Positions 36,293 to 48,108 of a stretch of DNA of 64,000 nucleotides are shown here, in pieces. The notes under the pieces were generated by a model. The model was not told the DNA's origin. It did no database searches and saw only the letters and a program-made list of their open reading frames with translations. The stretch comes from Carnegiea gigantea (lineage: Eukaryota > Streptophyta > Magnoliopsida > Caryophyllales > Cactaceae). Both the position numbers and the translations under genes were made by a program. The stretch covers positions 1-64,000 of the forward strand of contig JAKOGI010000537.1 of assembly GCA_029747015.1 (NCBI GenBank). The letters run 5' to 3'. The first letter of the stretch is position 1. Each line of letters starts with the position of its first letter.

Positions 36293-36304
36293 GCTCTGAT
36301 ACCA
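36293..36304 (-). other. Primer binding site for tRNA-Met (nested element)
   Basis: The + strand reads GCTCTGATACCA, the complement of TGGTATCAGAGC. It lies four bases from the LTR and fixes the minus orientation. Confidence 0.9.
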
Positions 36305-36308
36305 AATA

Positions 36309-37866
36309 TGATGTATGTCTCAAGGGAGGAAGGATCCCAAGCTAACACACATCAAAAGAGATCAAAAACACAAAGGTTTGAGTCAGGTCAAGGTGGCACA
36401 GTCGTGCTTAGGAGCACGGGTAGGCCGTGCCACTTTTCTGGTTGTGGAAACTGAAATTAGCTCACTTGAGCCCGGTTGTATGTTCTTGGTGATGGATGTG
36501 TTTGCTAGGCCTTTTGGATGCTTTAGGCCGTGGAATGGGATGGAAGGAAGGGTATGAAGGATGAGGGAGTGAGGGGATTTGAGGGAGCTTCAAAGTAAAA
36601 GATTATTAACTTATAAACTTAAGCTAATAATCTTACCTTAATCCTCTCTTAATCCGGTTGAGGCAAGCATGAATAGGATAGGCTAAACTCAATGAAAGGA
36701 TACAGAAACACCACCAATCTTGAGTTTAGGGCCCTTAATCTTGATTAAGATACAGATATCACCACTTAATCAAGGTTAAGACTTGACTTGAACACCACCT
36801 TAATTGGCCTAATTAAGGATAAGCAAGCAAGAATTTGAGAGAGAAAGCTTTCAAGCTTTCAAACTGATTTTCATTCAACAAAAGCTGGTTTTTCTTGCCA
36901 TGGCCGTGCATTCCTTTAGTAAGCATGTCAAGCAAGCACACAAGCAAGCAAGCACCTTACTAATCCTTTCCTTCCTAGGGGGGAAAAGTCTTAATTAGCT
37001 AAACATACCCGGTTAGAGCAAAACCGGTTGTCACCTAGGTTTAGCTAGCTTAATTACATCCTTTAACATTAAGGAAAGCAAGACAAATGATGTTTACATT
37101 ATAATTAGCTTAAACATAAGCCCAAGCAGCTGATAAACCTCCTCTCTTGCCATTGGACAGCCAAAAAGGGAACAAGTGCTTTACGGCTAGCCAATTACAA
37201 AGAGGGGACATCTTCCATGGCAGCTTCTCTCCCATTGGTCGTTCTTCTCAAGGTTGCAGCTCATCATTGGGACTTTGGGATGTGTGCCCAGCCTTGAGGG
37301 GCGTGCCATATCTGTTGAAGTGAAGAAAACCCACCGGAGAAGGCAAAATAAAATCGGACTGCTGAACCGGGTTCTTGGACAGTTTTGTGGCCGGTTTTGG
37401 GGCTTGGTTTAACCTTGACAAAAGTGAGTTTGACTCTGGTTTTAACCCATGGGAAGAAAGTTTAGGATGTGTTTAAACCCTCCCAACCAAGAAATTAAGG
37501 TTAAACAAAGTTTCCGTGGGGTTTTCATGCTAAAAGAAAAAACCGTGCAGATTAGGTGCAATTCTGACCGGTTTGACAAAACGCCTTGTTCCTCCTTTCT
37601 TTGACTTGGATAGTGGTGAACTAACATTGGGGCATGAAAGGGGACGTCTTAAGGTTTATCAAAATGCAAAAATTAGGGACTTAAGCCTCCTTAAATCTTA
37701 GGAAATCAAGTGCACAAAACCGGGTATGGTTTGGTTCTTGAACCCGTGTGCACCTCCTTGGGATGTTTGGACAATTTGGACCATCGCTTGTATCTTGGAG
37801 CTTGTATTGGACCTTGATTGACTTGTTGGACCTTCTTCATTGCAAATGGTGGTGGGGACTACATCC
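36309..37866 (-). repeat. 5' LTR of the nested element
   Basis: Matches 30219-31765 nearly base for base. The outer end reads GGACTACATCC where TACATCA is expected, so the terminal TG/CA pair has one substitution. It contains the nested hairpin at 36393-36433 with one disrupted pair. Confidence 0.9.
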
Positions 37867-37871
37867 GAAAT
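37867..37871. repeat. Target site duplication, right copy (GAAAT)
   Basis: GAAAT follows the right LTR, and the host LTR continues TAAGTATGGTGGC, matching 21769-24279 at the same point. Confidence 0.85.
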
Positions 37872-39320
37872 TAAGTATGGTGGCTTTATATGGTGATTGT
37901 AAGGACCAAAAAATTTATCAAATGATTTCAAGGAGTGATTTTAGATGAGGATTTACGTGAAAAGAGAGGAGAAAGCAATGACAGTGAGGGCTGAAATCTT
38001 ACAGAAAATAGGGCAACATTTGTCAATAAATTGTTAATGATTGACCCCATCAAAACTTATGCTTTTTGGTGGATAGATAGATCGGTGTGTTCACTTTCAA
38101 ATGGCTTTTGAATCGCTTTGATCCGAGGTCTGTGGAAAAAGTTATGGTCGTTTTACTAGAACTATGCAGGTTAGAGCAAAACTGGCACAGTTGTGTTCTA
38201 GCCCCATTTTGGAAACCCTATTGTGGGAATCATGTTTTATGCTATGGATGAAAGTTCTTTTGGACTTCTTAGGCTTTCTTTATTGGGGAATTATGTCTGA
38301 AATGGAGATCGGGAGATTATGTTACGAGTCATTTACTGTAGCGCCTTTTACTCCCTTACATTTCTTTTACTAAAGTATTAACTCTGAAAATGAATACATT
38401 TGCTAACTATATGTTCCTATAATGATATTTTTGTATAGAGTCAGGGCCTAATCTATCATTTCGTCCCCTTTTGTGCATAATCATACTCAGTGACATTTCA
38501 TTAAAAGTCGCAGGTACGTTCATTATGTGTATCTTCAGAGATCAGCATGTATTTATCAAAATTATAATGTTTTGGTAAGTACATTAATGAATCAGTTTAA
38601 TCAGTGATTCATCACATAATTAGTGACCCCATTAGTTATCAATTATAGGGCATTTCCTTTTAGTTATCCGCACGGCTTCAGGTCAGTTCCCTCGATCGGC
38701 TTGGCAGGAGTACATCTATCTTAAGATCGTAACAATTACTAGGGGTTCACTATCAGATAATAATTGACAATGTAGTTTTACATTCATTTCATTCCCTATT
38801 TTTAATTAAAATGAATTTTAATGTGGGCCCAAACAATTTTTCAGTGTGCCGTTAGCAATACAGAAATGCATGTACTGACCTTCAGCTCACAGTTCGAAAT
38901 GTTTTCTTATTTTGTTTTAGGGAAATGCTCAGTGAATCGCCCTCCCTCTGGCAGGCCGACTAGAGAAGATAAGTGAGCAGGAATGTCTAAAAGGAATAGT
39001 GGTGTTTTAGTGTTGAAATGTTTTGAGCACCATATTGTGAGATATTTTATGTTAGAACTATATACTCTGTTAAACGTTACTATGTTTTCATGTAAACTAT
39101 GAGATAGTTAGTTATTATTGATGTTGGATTGATGGTTTACCTTTACAAGTGTTGTGTGGCGGTAACGATGTTCAACTTGGTTATATTTAATTATGTTTAA
39201 CTCAAGCCTTACCCCTATTAGATGGTGGTAACGCCCTGATCATTTGGGATATCACTACTAATTGATGATGTTAATTGATGAGAACACAAACAGTGAATTA
39301 TGTACATTTTAGGTGTTACA
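37872..39320 (+). repeat. A2 LTR shared by T5 and T6, right part
   Basis: It continues the LTR of 28765-29619 after the nested insertion and ends TTAGGTGTTACA. Adding the left part gives about 2.3 kb, shorter than the others because of the deletion near 29004. Confidence 0.85.
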
Positions 39321-39324
39321 GATT

Positions 39325-39337
39325 TGATATCGGAACC
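39325..39337 (+). other. Primer binding site for tRNA-Met (T6), degenerate
   Basis: TGATATCGGAACC has three differences from TGGTATCAGAGCC, at the expected distance from the LTR. Confidence 0.75.
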
Positions 39338-39498
39338 AAGTTTTGATTTTCCTGATAGGATACAGAGTGTGAAGCGTAGAATTAGGAGGGTGAGAAGGGT
39401 TATTAGTAAGAAAAATCGTATACTATTAAAGACTTGTGATATTAGAAATGCATGTTGCTTATCTTCTATATACCCCTCATTTGTATTTTCCTTGCTAG

Positions 39499-40225
39499 AT
39501 GGATCCCTACGCAGTCAACATGATGCTTGGTACATCTGTGGCCACTCATTTTTCACTGCATGCTAGTATGATGGCTCATGCTCAGGACCCTTTCTCTGAG
39601 TTTCACAACATCACAGTCCCTACAAACAGATTGTTATGTTCCTTATCCATGGTAAATCCGTGGGTAGAGTTCAGGCTTCGTTATCATCATTTCATGATGA
39701 CCAGGAACCCAGGTTGGGTCGGACCTAGGTTTCAGGTCCCGGGGCTTGGGCAACTATCACCTCGGAGTTGATGTTGTATGAGGAGTTCGAGTGGAAGGGG
39801 ATTACCACGGAGACTCTTCAGCACGTATTTCCTTTACACCAGGCACAACCCCACCTGCACCGTCTGCATCAGCATAGGGACCACCATTGCTGTCCGTACT
39901 GAGTACTCCACAGATGCCTGATAGTCCTGTGGAGTCTCATGTGGTGGTTGATCTCCCCGATATACCGAAGATCGTGGCGCTTAGTTCTGATGACAAGCAC
40001 ATGGAGGGTTTTGACGACGAGGATGATCCAGAGGAGGATTAAGAGATTGATGAGATAGTAGAGGAGCAGTAGATGGATCAGGAGGTCGAAGAAGATGTGG
40101 AAGAGCAGTAGGTCGATTAGGAGGTTGACGAGGTAGAGTTAGGAGTATTGGATAACGGCTTCAACTACGGCGAGGAGCCGGAGGATTATTCCGACCCAGA
40201 TTATGATCCGTCTAGGGATCATTAG
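39499..40225 (+). pseudogene. ORF0 of T6
   Basis: It has the longest intact N-terminal half: 90 codons open from the ATG at 39499, which lies directly after CCTTGCTAG. Visible stretches are MDPYAVNMMLGTSVATHFS, DPFSEFHNITVPTNRLL, PWVEFRLRYHHFMMTRNP and GWVGPRFQVPG. A frameshift near 39741 then gives SELMLYEEFEWKGIT. The acidic part has three point stops, and the end is DPDYDPSRDH with TAG at 40223-40225. It resembles no family known to me. Confidence 0.65.
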
Positions 40226-40649
40226 GTTTTTTTTTAGGTGTTGACTTGAGTAGGTTATATTTTGAGCCCTGCATGTACATAGTATGGTCGGATTGGATAG
40301 TTGCATTTTGTGTAGCATATGGCATTGTACATAGTTTGTTAAATCCTTTTGACCATAATGACATAGTCCGTTTGTTTTTTTTGGCATGTGACGGACTTAG
40401 GGACGGGGGCCTAGTTAGTGCTTTAGGTAGGAGGCAGGGCTGATCTTCCTTAATCAGTTAGATGTGTTATATTTTGTTGATCATGTATATAAGTAGGAAG
40501 CTATGCATATAAATAAGCAGTTGTGAAATGATATAATGAAGCATTGGATTCTACTTTAACTAATATTTGAGCCATATTAAATGTATTTGTTGCGTACGCT
40601 AATCTTATATTTTTGGGTATTCTAGTGATTGAATTGTTTTGTTTAATGT
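40226..40649 (+). other. Spacer between ORF0 and gag of T6
   Basis: The 420-base family spacer, beginning with a T run. No supported reading frame. Confidence 0.55.
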
Positions 40650-41780
40650 ATGATCAGATTGTCTGAATTAGTGCAAAATAATGCGAAGATTCATATAGAG
40701 GATAACTTGGATCATGGGCAGGGAGCGGGTGAACAAGCCCCACATCATACGCCACCAAATTTTTGCCTAAATGCCACCAATTCCCCCTGAGTTCACTAAC
40801 ACTGGGACCCGAACTACTGGCCAGCCTTAGTAGCTGAAATAATGAAGCGGATTCCCCAAGTACCTATTGAAATTCCTCCTAAAGTTGATAAGCTAGTAGA
40901 TAGGGTAGCATGCCACAACCCTAAAGTGTATGACGAAAATTATGATCCAGTAGTATTGGAGGAATGGGTAAGGGGAACGGAGAAAATCTTTACAGTGGTA
41001 AAAGTTCCAGAAGAAAAGAAAGTAAATATTGAGACTCATTATTTGTCTAGTGAAGCTGATATTTGGTGGAATACTGTTAAAGGTAAGCTCGTAGCGACTG
41101 AATTCACCTGGAGTAAATTTCTAAATGAGTTGAGGGCAAAATTTTACCCAGCCGTGGTCTAAAGGCAAAAGGAAAAAGAGTTTATAGAGCTAAAGATGAG
41201 TGGCAAATGACTGTGACGCAGTATGCCAGTAAGTTCACAGAATTATTCAGGTTTCTCCTTGAATTTTCCAGGTTTGTCCTTGAACTTGTGTCATCTGAAA
41301 CGTTGAAGATGAGAAGGTTTGAAAAGAGTTTGGCCTTCTACATTCGAAATCAGTTCGCTGGGCAACCAATCTTAACTTACCAAGAGCTATATGAGCAAGC
41401 CGCTGAGGTGGAGCGAGTGAAGATAGAGTTGATAGCTCTGAACCCGATAAACCAAAAGAGAAAAGGGTTTGAATAAGGAACTCTGAGTGAGAGTGTGAAC
41501 TAGAAGAAACCTTCTCCCGCTCCTCCCAAGAGCCATCCTGCAGGCTTAGTAGGGCCCTCTGGGAAATACGGAAGAACAAATCACAGCACCCCTGAATGCC
41601 TAGTGGGAACCAACAAGTGCATATAGTGTGGAAGAACAGCTTATTGCTGCATGCCCCCTGAAAGCTTAAGGCTGTAGATAAGGGTATAGCAAAACCCTTA
41701 GCCCCACCTCGCAAAGGGGCCTCACTACTAAGGCCTGCAGTAGTAGGACTGGCATATGTAATGAGCAAGAAGGAAGCTAC
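40650..41780 (+). pseudogene. gag of T6
   Basis: ATGATCAG start at 40650. The open part 40842-41162 covers the capsid (KVYDENYDPVVLEEWVRGTE, SEADIWWNTVKGKL, RAKFYPAVV, then a TAA), and 41207-41476 continues TVTQYASKFTELFRF and LAFYIRNQFAGQPILTYQEL. A duplicated phrase appears: FRFLLEF is followed by SRFVLEL, where the other units have one copy. The zinc-knuckle region is damaged: about four codons are lost at IXCGR (about 41630). Confidence 0.8.
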
Positions 41781-43640
41781 CACCTTGGGTACGGTAGTCA
41801 CTAGAACTCTCTTTTTAAATTAAAAGTCATTTTGTGTATTATTTGATTTGGGTGCTACTCATTCATTTATATCCACCCGATCTGCCCTGCAATTAAACCT
41901 GGAGGGTATGAGGACGAAAACCAATTATAGGATCAAGCTACCTAATAATTCTGTGATTGAGTGCCCCATCTACTATAAACTTGTTCATATTTTCATTGAT
42001 GGAACCACCATCCCGGTGAATTTGATACAATTTGATTTGTGTGATTCTGATATCATTTTTGGAATAAATTGGTTGCACACTTATAGAGCTAAGATTGATT
42101 GTGAAGATCTTAAGGTTATTTTAAAGGATGAAGAAGAGAGAGAAGTATGCTTCTATGGGCACAGAGAGAAAAAATCTTATCCCTTTATTTCTGCTATGAA
42201 CGCAAGTAAACTATTAAGTCAGGGGTGTATTGGATATTGGTGTTATGCTATTGACACCCAACGAAAGAAGAAAAAGCAGGAAATATTCCTGTAGTTTGTG
42301 AATTTGTAGATGTTTTTCCTGAAGAGTTACCAGGACTACCCCCACAGAGGAAAATTGATTTTGGAATTGAATTAATCCCTGGTGCGTAACCTATATCCAA
42401 AGCCCCAAATTATATGGCCTCAACTAAGCTTAAGGAGCTAAAGATTCAGTTGGATGAGCCATTACAAAAGGGATTTATTATACTAAGTGTGTCATTATGG
42501 GGTGGTCCAGTGTTGTTCATAAAGAAAAAGGATGGAACCTTAAGGCTATGTATTGATTACAGGGAGTTGAACAAGATCACCATCAAAAACAAGTACCCTT
42601 TGCTATGAATAGATGACTTATTTGACCAACTGCGAGGAGCATAACTCTTCTCTAAGATTGATTTGAGGTCAGGGTACTATCAACTTAGGATTAAACCTGA
42701 AGACATCCCCAAGACTGTGTTTAGGGCTAGGTATGGTCAATATGAGTTTACAATCACGTCGTTTAGCCTCACCAACGCCCCTGTAGCTTTCATGGATCTT
42801 ATGAATAGGGTCTTTAAACCCTATCTAGACAAGTTTGCAGGGGTGTCCATAGATGACATCCTTATCTATTCTAAGGACAGGGAGGAACATGCTGATCATT
42901 TGAGGATGGTGTTATAAACCATGAGGGAGGATCAACTTTATAGCAAATTAAAGATGTGTGAATTTTGGTTGGAAGAAGTGGTATTCTTGGGGCATGTGGT
43001 TACAAAAGAAGGAATTAAAGTTGGCCTCCAGAAGGTGAAGGCAATCATGGAATGGGCAAAGCCTACCAATGTCACTCAGATTAGAAGCTTCCTGGATTTA
43101 GCGGGCTATTATTAAAGGTTTATTAAGGATTCTTCAAAAATAGCTTTACCCCTGACCAATCTGTTAAAGAAAGTGAATAAATTTGAGTGGACAGAGAAGT
43201 GTGAAAGAGCTTTTCAAGAGTTAAGATAGCGATTAATTACCACCCCAATCCTAACGCTACCAGTGGAAGGTGAGGAGTATGCCATCTATAGTGATGCATC
43301 AAAGAATGGATTAGGGTGCGTTATGATGCAGGAAGACAAATTAGTAGCTTATGCCTCTCAACCTCTCAAGCCTTATAAGGAAAATTACCCTACTCATGAC
43401 CTACAGTTAGCAGCCGTGGCCTTTGCATTGAAAATTTTGATACACTACTTATATGGGGTACCGTGCAAGATCTATACTGACCATCAAAGTCCGAAGTATA
43501 TCTTCACCCAGAAGGAGCTCAATTTGAGACAACGACATTAGCTTAAGTTGCTTAAAGACTATGATTTGTAGATTCAATATTTTCCAGGAAAAGTAAATGT
43601 TGTAGCAGAGGCCCTTAGTAAGAAGGTGCAACATAGCTCA
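41781..43640 (+). pseudogene. pol of T6: protease, RT, RNase H
   Basis: Protease reads LFDLGATHSFIST (about 41838), so the Ser of DSG is Leu. The following 148 codons are open through [40 protein letters not shown] (42540), [20 protein letters not shown] (42663) and the catalytic box [14 protein letters not shown] (42840-42880), with both Asp kept but Phe to Ser before them. RNase H at 43263-43541 keeps [10 protein letters not shown], but the catalytic Glu is Gln (DLQLAAVAF). Single stops at 42606, 42642, 42915, 43114 and others. Confidence 0.85.
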
Positions 43641-45225
43641 GACACTGTGGTGATTACTCAGTGAAGTCTCTTGAGAAAGTTTGAGAATTTGGGAATTCAA
43701 CTAGTGTCCCATGGGCAAGCGAATGTCCAATTATCAGCACTTACTTACAGCCTTTCTATAGTGGAGGAAATTCGGGTGAACTAGGAGAGTGATCCTGAAC
43801 TCCAAAGGATAAAGCCAAATTTAGAGAAAAGAAAGTCTCCTGGCTTTGTAGTGCATGAGGATAGGGCCCTGCGATTCCAAAATTGCCTATGTGTACCCAA
43901 AAATGAGGAATTGAGGAAATAGATCCTAGAGGAGGCTCACAATACTCACTACTTGGTGCATCCAGGAGGTACCAAGATGTAAGGCAATACTGCTGGTGGA
44001 ATAATATGAAGAAAGAGGTTGTAGAATGCGTAAAGAAGTGTCTAACCTACCAGAAGGTTAAAGCAGAGCATCAGCGTCCCGTAGGGGAACTGTGACCCTT
44101 AGAAATTCCCACTTGGAAGTGAGATTTGATCTCCATGGACTTTGTTATGGGTTTACCACTTCCTGCCTCGAAAAGGAATGCTATCAAGGTTATAGTTGAT
44201 CGACTTACCAAGTCGGCCCATTTTCTGCAAATTAGGGATACTTGGGGAGTTAAAAAATTAGCCCAACTGTATGTTAAAGGGATAGTCCTCCTGCACGGGA
44301 TTCCCTTAGACATAGTATCAGACAGGGATCAAAGATTTCAAGTTCATTTTGGCAAGCACTTCAAAAAGCCTTTGGGACCAAATTAAACTTTAGTAGCTCT
44401 TATCACCCTAAGACAGATAGGCAAACTGAAAGAGTGAATCAAATTTTAGAGGACATGTTGAGAGCATGTGTATTGGAGTTCCAAGGAAAGTGGGGAGACG
44501 ATTTGCCACTGGTGGAGTTCTCTTACAACAATAGCTACTAGTCCACTATCAAAATGGCCCCGTTTGAGGCTTTATATGGGAGAAAATGTAGAACCCCACT
44601 GTGCTAGAGTGATTTGGACGAGGCATTGATCATAGGTCCTAAAATTATCTAGGAAACCATTGAAACAACAAGAGAAATTCGAGAGTGTATTAGGATTGCC
44701 CAGAGTCGGTAAAAGAGTTATACGGACAAAAGAAGAAGGCCTTTGGAATTTCAAGTAGGCGATAAAGTTTTTCTGAAAGTTTCACCAACCAAAGGTATCA
44801 AGAGGTTTGAAGTACGAGGCAAATTGAGTCCAAGGTATATTGGACCTTATGAAATCATTAAAAACTTAAATCCCATAGCATATCAGCTGGAATTGCCAGT
44901 AGAACTAGAACATGTGCATAACGTGTTTCACATCTCTCAACTCCTAAAGTATATTCCAGATCCGGACCACACTATTGGATCTGAACCTATTGAAATCATT
45001 GAGGATCTAATATATGAGGAGCATCCAGTCCAAATACTAAATCGCCGGACTAAGTAGCTACGCAACAAGCACATACCTTTAGTCAAGGTCCTTTGGACAA
45101 ACCATACATCCCAAGAAGCCACTTGGTAGACCGAAGAAGAAATGAAAGTCGAGTACCCACATTTATTTGAGGTAATCGTACATGACATGATAAAGTTCAT
45201 AAGTTTCGAGGATGAAACTCTTTAA
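43641..45225 (+). pseudogene. pol of T6: integrase and chromodomain
   Basis: The zinc half is near 43935-44060 with a short deletion (TKM-QYCWWNNMKKE). Core: SMDFVMGLPLPASKRNAIK (44129), DIVSDRDQRFQ (44308), then a frameshift at about 44350, and TDRQTERVNQILEDML (Glu present). C-terminal domain at 44743-45057: LEFQVGDKVFLKVSPTKG and LSPRYIGPYEII, then VQILNRRTK and a stop in the chromodomain. EATW-TEEEMKVEYPHLF follows. Terminal TAA 45223-45225. Confidence 0.85.
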
Positions 45226-45236
45226 GGGGGGAAGGC
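45226..45236 (+). other. Polypurine tract of T6
   Basis: GGGGGGAAGG directly before the terminal LTR; the longest G run of the series. Confidence 0.75.
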
Positions 45237-47741
45237 TTTAATAGCACAATCCTAAATTATGTTTATCTATTTAATTACCTCATGTCCATGATTTTCTCAT
45301 ATTTATTTATCACTCATTTCGGTGGAAAAAAATAATAATAATTTATTTGGGCTCTCACTTGGCAATTCAAGTTTTATTTATTTATTTAATTATTAACTAA
45401 AACTATGGAGGAATTGATAGTAGCACCCTAACAAGTTTAATCTAGGTAATTTATTTTATTTTCTGTAACAGTACAAAAATTTAATTTTGAATTACGCAAA
45501 TACGTTATCGTTACGAAGCGTCTTATTTCCGAACCCAGCTTATTTCGGCCCAATTTAAAGCCCAACAAGTTTACATATTAACCAAGCTAATTACCATGAG
45601 TTAAGCTTAACCATGGTTAGCTAAAAGTCATTTTTGAAGATAAAAACTTAGCCAAGCATGTAGATTAGTCAAAAAAATACAACCAAGACACAAGCCTCAT
45701 TTCTCTCCCTTCCTTCCCTAACACCACGGCTAGCCCAGCTACAGCCACTATTATGGTGTTTTTCGGTAAGTTTCCGACCAGCCTTGGCTGCTTCTGACTC
45801 CCCCCAACACCCTAGTATCACTAGCTACCATCCTCTATCCTCAAAAACACCAAACATCACCTCCTTCTCTACTTTTTTTCAAGTACAAAGTGAGTAACCC
45901 TAAGCTTGTTTTCTTTGGATTTTTTGATTTTGATTCTTATTTATGTTGATTTGAGTTTTGATCATGCTTTTTTGGTGGAAACAAGAGTTATTTTGATATT
46001 TTTAGTTGTTGATTGAGTTTGGATCATGCTAGGGTTTAGGGTTATTCATGAGCATACAAGCTTAAGGCTGGAAGTATATGTTTCTTGGATTGTTTGCATT
46101 TGATTTAGTGGCTTTAATCTCTAATAATGTTTATGAGGGTGTTTTTGGTGATCTTGGATGAGATGAAGAGGAAGTAAGTTGGCTAAAAGTTAAGGTTTTA
46201 ATGATTATGCAAGCTTTAGCTTTCCTTTAATAGCAAGCATGTTGTTTATGTATATTTGATTGAGAAATGGATCTTTGATGTACATGATTATGAAGTGAAA
46301 TTGAGTGTGATGGCTTTCTATGGTGATGCAAAGGACTAAAACATTGTCAGATGATTTTAAGAAGTGATTTTAGATGAGGATTTGCGTGAAAAGAGAGGAG
46401 AAAGCAATGACAGTGAGGGCTAGAAAATGACAGAAAACAGTGCAAGATTTGTCAACAAACTGGTAATGATCAGCCTTACAAAAAATTATGATTTTAGACA
46501 AATAAGTGGGTGAGCTTTCAAATGGCTTTTGAATCGCCTTAAGTCAAGGCCTATGGAAAACGTTGTGGTTGTTTTACTAGAACTGTACAGGTTAGACCAA
46601 AACTGGCACACTTATGTTCTAGCCTCATTTTGGGAACCTTATTGTAGGAATCATGTTTTCTACTATAAATGAAAGTTTTTTGGGACTTCTTAAGCTTTCT
46701 ATATTAGTGAATTATGTCTCAAATGGAGATCGAAATATTACGTTACGAGTCATTTACTTTAGCCCCTTTTACGCCCTTACTTCTCTTTTACTAAAGTATT
46801 AACTATAAAAATAAATACATTTGCTAAGTATATGCTCCTATAACGATATTTTTCTATAGAGTCTGGGCCTAATCCATCATTTCCTCCCCTTTTGTGCATA
46901 ATCATACACAGTCACATTTCATTAAAAGTCCTAGGTACGTTTATTGTCTGTATCTTTATAAATCAGCACGTATTTATCAAAATTATATTGTTTTAGTAAG
47001 TACATCGATGAATCAATTTAATGAGTGATTTATCATATAATTAATGACCCTGTCAGTTATTAGTTACAGGGCATTGCCTTTTCATTACCCACGCGGCTTC
47101 AGGCCAGGTACCGCAATCAACGTGACAGGTGTAAACTTATCTTCAGATCGTAACAGTTACTAGGGGTTTACTATCAGATAACAATTGATAATACGGTTTT
47201 ACATTCATCTCATTCCCTGTTTTGGATTAAAATGAATTATAAAGTAGGCCCAACCAGTTTTTCAGTGTGCAGTCAACAATATAGAAATGCATGTACTGAG
47301 CTTCGACTCACAGTTCGAAATATTTTCATGTTTTGCTTTAGGGAAATGCTCAGTGAATCTCCCTTTGGCTGGCAGGTCGACTGGAGAAGATAAGTGAGCG
47401 GAAATGTCTAAAAGGAAAGTGGGGTTTTAGCGCTAAAAGGTTTTGAGCACCATATTGTGAGACATTTTGATGTTAGAACTATATACTTTGCTAAAAGTTA
47501 CTATATTTTGATGTAAACTATGAGATTGTTAGTTACTGTTGATGTTGGATTGATGGTTTGCCTTTACAAATGTCGTGTGGTGGTAACGATGTTCAGCTTG
47601 GTTATGTTTAATTATTTTTAAGTCAAGCCTTGTCCTTTTTGAATGGCGGTGACACTCGGATCATTTGGGATATCACTACTAATTGATGATGTTAATTGAT
47701 GAGAAAGCAAACAGTAAATTATGTACATTTGGGGTGTTACA
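45237..47741 (+). repeat. Terminal A2 LTR (3' LTR of T6)
   Basis: It starts TTTAATAGCACAATCC and ends GGGGTGTTACA, about 2505 bases. Donor-like GTGAGTAACC at 45890. It is followed by sequence that is neither a primer binding site nor ORF0, so the array ends here. The left end of the array is truncated, so no target duplication can be compared. Confidence 0.85.
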
Positions 47742-47760
47742 CTGCACTTCACAAAACAAA

Positions 47761-47892
47761 TTAAAGCAAGATCATTACCCCTCCAAGTAGGGTGATAAGT
47801 GCTTCCTCTTCTACAACAAAGGCCTTCAACCCCAGGATGTCCTCTACGTTCACGTACTTTGTCCAATTCTTGTTTGCCTTTGTTTTGCTTTT
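47761..47892 (-). pseudogene. Coding-like 44-codon stretch of unknown origin
   Basis: On the minus strand one frame reads KSKTKANKNWTKYVNVEDIL, continues GLKAFVVEEEALITLLGG and ends at TAA (47761-47763). It has no good upstream ATG, and a pyrimidine/TAAC-containing AT-rich stretch lies upstream (47893-47940), as before a plant exon. Its composition looks more like coding sequence than its surroundings. It could be the last exon or a fragment of a host gene, or chance. I do not recognise the family. Confidence 0.25.
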
Positions 47893-48108
47893 GCGTTTAT
47901 ATGTTAGAATAAATATTTTTTTTTACCTAGCTAGGTAGGATTAAGTATGAGCAATTTATTAGGAATGTTAAGTCCATAAAATTGGGTCATTATATGTAGT
48001 AATTTTCTAAATTTTCTAAATTTTTCTAAAATTCAAGGACCATGAAATCAAATCGAAGATCCAACGAAAATTAGGGAGAGGAAGTGAGAACTAAGATGCG
48101 TGGAGTTG
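47893..48108. other. AT-rich spacer
   Basis: Nothing recognisable; it contains a T run at about 47918 and a CTAGCTAG palindrome. The copia fragment begins on its right without any LTR. Confidence 0.4.

Larger units (their letters stand above)
30219..37866 (-). mobile_element. Nested complete Ty3/gypsy element (CRM-like chromovirus?), minus strand
   Basis: Two LTRs of about 1.55 kb flank a gag-pol region read on the minus strand, with tRNA-Met binding site, polypurine tract and a GAAAT target duplication. It lies inside the T5/T6 LTR, so it is younger than that LTR. The two LTRs look nearly identical by eye, apart from an 11-base difference and scattered substitutions. The protease motif IIDGGSC and the integrase style (VVVDRFSKMSHFIPCNKTND) recall CRM-type chromoviruses; this placement is tentative. 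RT and RNase H catalytic lesions make it non-autonomous. Confidence 0.9.
9285..47741 (+). mobile_element. T2-T6: concatemer of Tekay/Del-like elements sharing A2 LTRs, with one nested element
   Basis: In order: truncated pol end (T2), LTR, T3 internal part, LTR fragment, T4 internal, LTR, T5 internal, LTR split by a nested minus-strand element, T6 internal, LTR. Each internal region starts with a tRNA-Met primer binding site 4-5 bases after an LTR, and each complete pol end stops at a polypurine tract directly before the next LTR. There is no host DNA between units. The A2 LTRs measure about 2497, 2511 and 2505 bases where complete. All units lie on the + strand. Confidence 0.85.

Noticed and set aside
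30219..37866. Endogenous pararetrovirus or env-carrying retrovirus as source of the nested element
   Set aside because: Domain order gag-PR-RT-RNase H-IN with tRNA-Met site and two LTRs is that of a Ty3/gypsy retrotransposon; no movement, coat or envelope gene is seen.
61..47741. Regularly recurring blocks that might suggest a CRISPR array or satellite
   Set aside because: The recurrence is 2.5-kb LTRs and element internals, not short repeats with unique spacers.
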